Under the pieces are notes generated by a model. It worked only from the letters and a program-made list of their open reading frames with translations, ran no database searches and was not told the origin of the DNA. 33,887 bases of DNA from Cylindrotheca closterium (Eukaryota > Bacillariophyta > Bacillariophyceae > Bacillariales > Bacillariaceae), in contig CAKOGP040001013.1 in assembly GCA_933822405.4 (NCBI GenBank), positions 1-33,887 on the forward strand, in the 5' to 3' direction. Made by a program: the position numbers and the translations under genes. Position 1 is the first letter of the stretch; the number at the start of each line of letters is the position of its first letter. Below are positions 29,954 to 33,887 of the stretch, one piece after another.

Positions 29954-32088
29954 ATGAAATTTCGTGGCGGCCAGCACATTTTTTCGGTTGTTGTCTTGCA
30001 TTTGTTTTGCTACGGCAATGTCCTTTCAGTTCTTGCATTTGTTCCAACGAATAAAAACCAGTGCAGAGCAACGCACAGTGTCGTTGCTTTTAGTGCTTAC
30101 AATGATTTTGATTTAGAGCAATCTTTAGATTCCATGACTGTGAAGGATTTGCGACAGATTTTGAAGGAGTCCAATGTCAACAAACCACGAGGGCTTTTGA
30201 CAAAACTGAAACGAAAGCAAGATCTTGTCGAATATCTCAAAACAAACCTGGTCTCGTCCGATCGAGAAAGCATTTTGAATAGGAAGGACAACATTTCATC
30301 CCAAGAAATTAGTAATGATTCCCCGAGTCATCCAATTTCAATGCCAAAGAGACTTGGACTCAAAGCACCAAACGTGCTATCTGCAAAAGATACTCTATTC
30401 CAAAAAGTTTATGAGATGTATCCTCCACTTAAAGACCAAGAGTGCGTATCCCTTGGTGAAGAAGATGTCAGGCAGCTATGGCATCCTGCGTTCAGGAATT
30501 CGAATACAAGTGGTGACATGGATGTTATTTTTGTTGGTACAGCCAGTTGTTCACCCGGAATCACACGAGGTGTAAGCTGCACCGCCTTGAGGTTGAATTT
30601 GAACAATCGTAAACCGATTGCCGGAGTACCAGCTGGACCATATGAAGGGACCTTGGATGTCTCAGCGGGTGGGACGTGGCTCTTCGACTGTGGGGAGTGT
30701 ACACAGGTAGGTTTTAACACACTCAATAATTCAAAATGACACCGGCTCAACAAGTCAATTCTCCGTAAATGATCGTATCAATGCGCTCTAAAGTTTACCT
30801 CCCCACTAACACAAGCTACTTAATACCCCTCTTGCAGCTCCAGGTTCAACGGACTCCATCTGTTCGACCGAGCAAAATCAATCGAATTTTTATTACGCAC
30901 GCACATGGTGATCATAGCTTTGGATTGCCCGGCATTCTTTGCCTCATGGGACAGGATCGGGACAGAGAGACTTCCGAACCAGTTGAAATTTATGGACCTG
31001 AAGGTCTGCGAATGTGGCTTCGCGTTGCAATTCGGTACTCAGTTTCAAGAATTGTACCAAATTATAGAGTTCACGAGATAAAGGACATTCCTATGGCTCC
31101 AGAGTGGGAAATGAATCGCAAAACTGGCCGATACTTCTACAAAGGTCTTCGTAGGAAAAACTCTAGACAGAAGCGATGGGGAGATCAAGGACTTGCTGGT
31201 GAAGACCGCCAAAGTTGGATCTCGAAGGCAGACATGATGAATTTGGACCCTTCGTCTCGATATGGTGAAGTAGAGGGAGGTACTGATATCTATCCAATTT
31301 ACAACCACCCAAAGGCATCCGATGGTGCCCCAATCTGGGAAGTTTCCAAAGCTGATGATATCAAGGTATTTGCAGCACCAATGTCTCACGGGGTGCCCTG
31401 TGTTGGCTATGTTGTTGAGGAGGAAAGCCGTCCCGGAAGGCTGCGTAATGATCTCGTGAAACCAATTGTAGAAAGAAATCTGGCTGCTCTGAAGGAAGCA
31501 GGGTTTAAGGTGCCGATGAAAGCAATGGCAGTAATAAAAAATTTGCAACCAGGAAGCGCTTTCACCTTTCCGGATGGAACAGTGGTAACTCAAGAAGAGG
31601 CCGTTGAACCACCAAGGAGGGGTAGGAAGATTGCAATATGCGGGGATACAGCGAGCGCCAGGGCTCTAGCAGGTGAATTGGCAACTCCAATTTCGACTTA
31701 TATTCATTGCTCTCTCTTTTTCCCCTAACTTTTACAATTCTGTCATCTCGATGCAGGCCTCGCGATAGATGCTGATGTAGTTATTCATGAAGCAACGAAT
31801 TCGTACCTGTCAGGCATTGATAAAGACACAGACATGCGTGGTGTAACACGCGATGCGATGATTCACGGGCACTCAACCCCGCACATTGCGGGGGAATTCG
31901 CTAAGAGAGTCCGAGCCAAGACGCTTTTGCTGAACCATTTCAGTGCACGCTACAAAGGTGATCAAACTGTTGAAAGTGTGTCAATTATGACTAGAATAGA
32001 ACGGCAAGCAATAATAGCCTCTGGACTGAACCAGACGCAAGTTGCTGCTACGTGGGACTTCATGGTATTTCCAATCCGTAGTCCATGA
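29954..32088 (+). CDS. tRNase Z with SAP domain, probably plastid-targeted
   Basis: Metallo-beta-lactamase-fold endonuclease that removes tRNA 3' trailers. Exons 29954-30706, 30838-31672 and 31757-32088 give 639 aa. Residues 1-28 are a hydrophobic signal peptide followed by VLA|FVPTNK, resembling the diatom ASAFAP plastid-entry motif (Phe at +1), so plastid import is inferred. A SAP-type DNA/RNA-binding segment (MTVKDLRQILKESNVNKPRG) spans about 59-97. tRNase Z motifs follow: GTASCSPGITRGVS (near 195), WLFDCGECTQLQ at the exon 1/2 join, the zinc motif THAHGDH (272-277), SHGVPCVGY, ICGDT (near 518), VIHEATN (near 540), GHSTPHIAGEFAKR and LLNHFSARYKG (near 589). It is longer than short-form tRNase Z because of the N-terminal extension and an insertion around RRKNSRQKRWGDQ. 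All zinc ligands appear present. Confidence 0.9.
30707..30837 (+). other. tRNase Z intron 1, 131 nt, phase 0
   Basis: The donor is ACACAG|GTAGGT and the acceptor CTTGCAG|CTCCAG. A second AG six bases downstream (30843) is also in frame. The first acceptor is preferred because it restores the family consensus GTQLQxQR. Using the second would drop Leu-Gln. Confidence 0.88.
31673..31756 (+). other. tRNase Z intron 2, 84 nt, phase 1
   Basis: The donor is CTAGCAG|GTGAAT and the acceptor CGATGCAG|GCCTCG, with a pyrimidine-rich stretch and CCTAAC as candidate branch site. Splicing forms a Gly codon and gives GLAIDADVVIHEATN, the expected tRNase Z sequence. Without splicing the frame stops at 31728. 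Confidence 0.92.
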
Positions 32089-32175
32089 TTCCGACGTGTT
32101 GCACGTTGCGTCTTTCTGACAAGCATTCGCTGGTTGATTCGTTGCCGGGTGCAAAAGCGATTTTTCATCAAGGTT

Positions 32176-33522
32176 CTAGTCCTTGATCACCTTACAGAGA
32201 AGTTCCACCTGATCTGACACAAGACTTCCGAACCATGATTGAAGTTCCTCTATTGTAGAATGGGGCTCCTCCTTCATGAAAGCATACTCTAAGCATCTCA
32301 AGCCAGTCAGCCCTACTGAGGCCCATATCTTCTCCCTGGCAAACTCCGAAACGAGGTGAAACGGCATTGCGCCTTTCTGTGCCCCTAGAAGATAGTTTGC
32401 AATAAATAAGTACACTCCACACCATCCGATGGACGAACGGTAGGTCTCAACCAAATATGCGGCATCCTTACCCCCAACCTTGACGAGCGTTCTTTCATAT
32501 TCATTCCAAAACTGGAGTATACAATCCAGGACATCATCAGCTTCTTTGCGTCGGCCTCGACCAATCAAGAAGAAAGCGGATAGAATAGGCCACGCATAAA
32601 AGCTACCAGCATCCCTTCCCTTCACACCAGCGTGCGCCATTTCCCAGTCGCAGAGGACGAAGCTCCCTTTCTCCCCAAATCCATTTTCTGTAAATGGCTC
32701 CACCAAGATATTCAATGAGTGCATATCTCCATGCAATAGGCACTCGCTCTTCTCGTATTCTCTCCCCATTGCGTCGATAATATCGGAGAATCGCGATGTA
32801 CCGACTTTCTTTGCATACGCCAAGAAGTGATCATCATCGTTTTCCTCTTTTGAATTCACCATTGCCCCAAATGCCTCTTTTGATGTGGGATAAAGTGATC
32901 TATATGAATCCTTTATTCCTTCGTTCAAGCTCGGGTCATTCATACTCTGTAGATTCAACTCCGCAACAAATGATGCAATCTTCGGAAGCACCCGCCTGTC
33001 AACTGTGCCTTCAACAAACTGGTTTGCAAGTAGACGAGACTCTATGAATTCACACACAAGCATGCGGGTGCTTGTATCAATATCAATACACAAATAAGGT
33101 TTTGCGACTGGCGCCGATTCTCCAATTGACTCCGCGAACCTTCTCATCATGTTGAACTCCATGGTTTCTCTTTCAACTCCGAACTTGACCTCTCGATTGG
33201 GATTCCAAAGAGCGTAAGAGAATGCAACTTTTGCAAACAAGGCCACACTAGGATCACTCTCCAGATATATTTTAAAGGAATAATTTGTGGATCCTTCCAA
33301 ACTGGCGCCCTTGAGTTCATCTTTTTCAGACTTCAATGCAAATCCAATCTTCCGAAGCAAAGCGTGATCCGAGTTTTCATTGCAGTATGGAATGATTTTC
33401 TTAATTGCCAAGCTGAGGGTTTTGCTTTCGTTCATCACGACTTCTTTCTCCTCTTTTTGATTTGATTTCCTTTTTATGCAGCAAGCGGTATTGATAACAT
33501 CCTCCTTTCCTTTATGTTGCAA
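32176..33522 (-). CDS. APH/MTR-kinase-like phosphotransferase
   Basis: Up to 448 aa, intronless. The kinase-like motifs of the aminoglycoside phosphotransferase/choline kinase/methylthioribose kinase fold are present: CLLHGDMHSLNILV (catalytic loop, near 260-273) and FVLCDWEMAHAG (metal-binding Asp, near 288-299). An N-terminal lobe (about residues 70-120, with Lys in FAKVAFSY) precedes them. The layout after the catalytic loop (GRDAGSFYAWP, then a long helical tail with FWNEYERT) reminds me more of methylthioribose kinase than of choline kinase, but the substrate cannot be told. The first 29 residues are Lys-rich and unlike the family, so Met30 (33435) may be the true start. The stop is 87 bp from the tRNase Z stop (convergent). 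Confidence 0.75.
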   Translation of the reverse strand: MQHKGKEDVINTACCIKRKSNQKEEKEVVMNESKTLSLAIKKIIPYCNENSDHALLRKIGFALKSEKDELKGASLEGSTNYSFKIYLESDPSVALFAKVAFSYALWNPNREVKFGVERETMEFNMMRRFAESIGESAPVAKPYLCIDIDTSTRMLVCEFIESRLLANQFVEGTVDRRVLPKIASFVAELNLQSMNDPSLNEGIKDSYRSLYPTSKEAFGAMVNSKEENDDDHFLAYAKKVGTSRFSDIIDAMGREYEKSECLLHGDMHSLNILVEPFTENGFGEKGSFVLCDWEMAHAGVKGRDAGSFYAWPILSAFFLIGRGRRKEADDVLDCILQFWNEYERTLVKVGGKDAAYLVETYRSSIGWCGVYLFIANYLLGAQKGAMPFHLVSEFAREKIWASVGLTGLRCLEYAFMKEEPHSTIEELQSWFGSLVSDQVELLCKVIKD

Positions 33523-33707
33523 GTTACTTCTGTTTATTCGTAGTCTTGAAGAACCAGTGATGTAGTCGGAGGGTTCGAATTCGATTCTCGCAGATTAAGG
33601 CCAATACTCACGGTCAACGAATCCGAAAACGGATTCGGCCCTTGCGCGTTTTTCGCACACTTTTTGCAATTCGTTTTTCTGGCCAAAACACGTCAAACTC
33701 TCGGTTG
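33523..33707. other. Gap between the phosphotransferase gene and the right LTR
   Basis: This 185-bp stretch is the upstream side of the phosphotransferase gene. It contains a perfect 8-bp hairpin CGAATCCG-AAAA-CGGATTCG at 33618-33637 and a B-box-like GGTTCGAATTC near 33574 that belongs to no recognisable tRNA. Confidence 0.5.
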
Positions 33708-33849
33708 CGTTAATTGGACCAGAGAGTGTCCGTCATTCGTACGTTAGATAGTTTAACCTAAGATTCGCACACATCTTGTAAAATCCCCATGTTTGTCATC
33801 GTACTCGTTTTCGTCCCAAATCTCTCGTACCTCGCTACTCAATTTAACG
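33708..33849 (+). repeat. LTR of a second Copia element (142 bp)
   Basis: Matches 1733-1878 over its full length, with the same CGTTAA..TTAACG ends. Sequence to the left is unrelated to the polypurine side of the first element, and leader-like sequence lies to the right. This is therefore a 5' LTR, with the element body continuing beyond the window. Confidence 0.85.
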
Positions 33850-33887
33850 GTTTATCAGACCCAAGCAATCCACAATGGATAGAGGAG
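33850..33887 (+). mobile_element. Start of the second Copia element: primer-binding-like leader
   Basis: Directly after the LTR the sequence GTTTATCAGACCC resembles the initiator-Met tRNA primer site of Copia elements (TGGTATCAGAGC). An ATG at 33877 could open gag. The window ends before this can be tested. Confidence 0.5.

Noticed and set aside
33570..33600. tRNA gene at the B-box-like GGTTCGAATTC
   Set aside because: No A-box, no stems, and the consensus is broken in its last bases.

Overview
The window is nuclear DNA of a stramenopile, most likely a diatom. The signs are few short introns with GT..AG ends, Copia-type LTR retrotransposon remains, a nuclear-coded tRNase Z whose N-terminus resembles a diatom plastid pre-sequence (hydrophobic signal then A|FVP), and a disordered acidic protein with a motif I associate with diatom-only families. 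The species cannot be named from the sequence.

Layout. 1-1878: 3' part of a decayed Copia element (RT and RNase H, then a 146-bp LTR). 2204-14817 (+): cytoplasmic dynein-1 heavy chain, two exons, about 4182 aa, which stops soon after AAA6. 14998-15645 (-): Rab11-type GTPase, tail to tail with dynein. 16299-19688 (-): GON4L-like SANT/Myb nuclear protein. 20126-22126 (+): bifunctional purine enzyme ATIC (PurH), three exons, sharing a divergent promoter region with the GON4L-like gene. 22239-23288 (-): acidic hypothetical protein. 23289-24445: transposon-like DNA with a cluster of TTGACGG motifs, a broken ORF and a 37-bp tandem repeat. 24446-29565: repeat block made of ten head-to-tail 379-bp units in two sequence subfamilies, a spacer with Pol III-like boxes, three 230-bp units, and one detached 379-type unit lacking 46 bp. 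29954-32088 (+): tRNase Z with signal peptide and SAP domain, three exons. 32176-33522 (-): APH/MTR-kinase-like phosphotransferase. 33708-33887: 5' LTR and leader of a second Copia element of the same family, same strand.

The conserved genes are ordinary housekeeping genes of unrelated pathways (motor transport, membrane traffic, transcription, purine synthesis, tRNA 3' processing). No operon logic is expected, and their order follows compact convergent and divergent packing.

The most unusual items are the dynein heavy chain with no C-terminal domain and the 379-bp array. Each junction between 379-bp units contains a 96-nt segment bounded by AG and GTACGT/GTATGT. That segment stays open in a frame that is also open in the unique DNA on both sides, so the array may be a serially duplicated exon-intron unit. 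This is a hypothesis that RNA data could settle.
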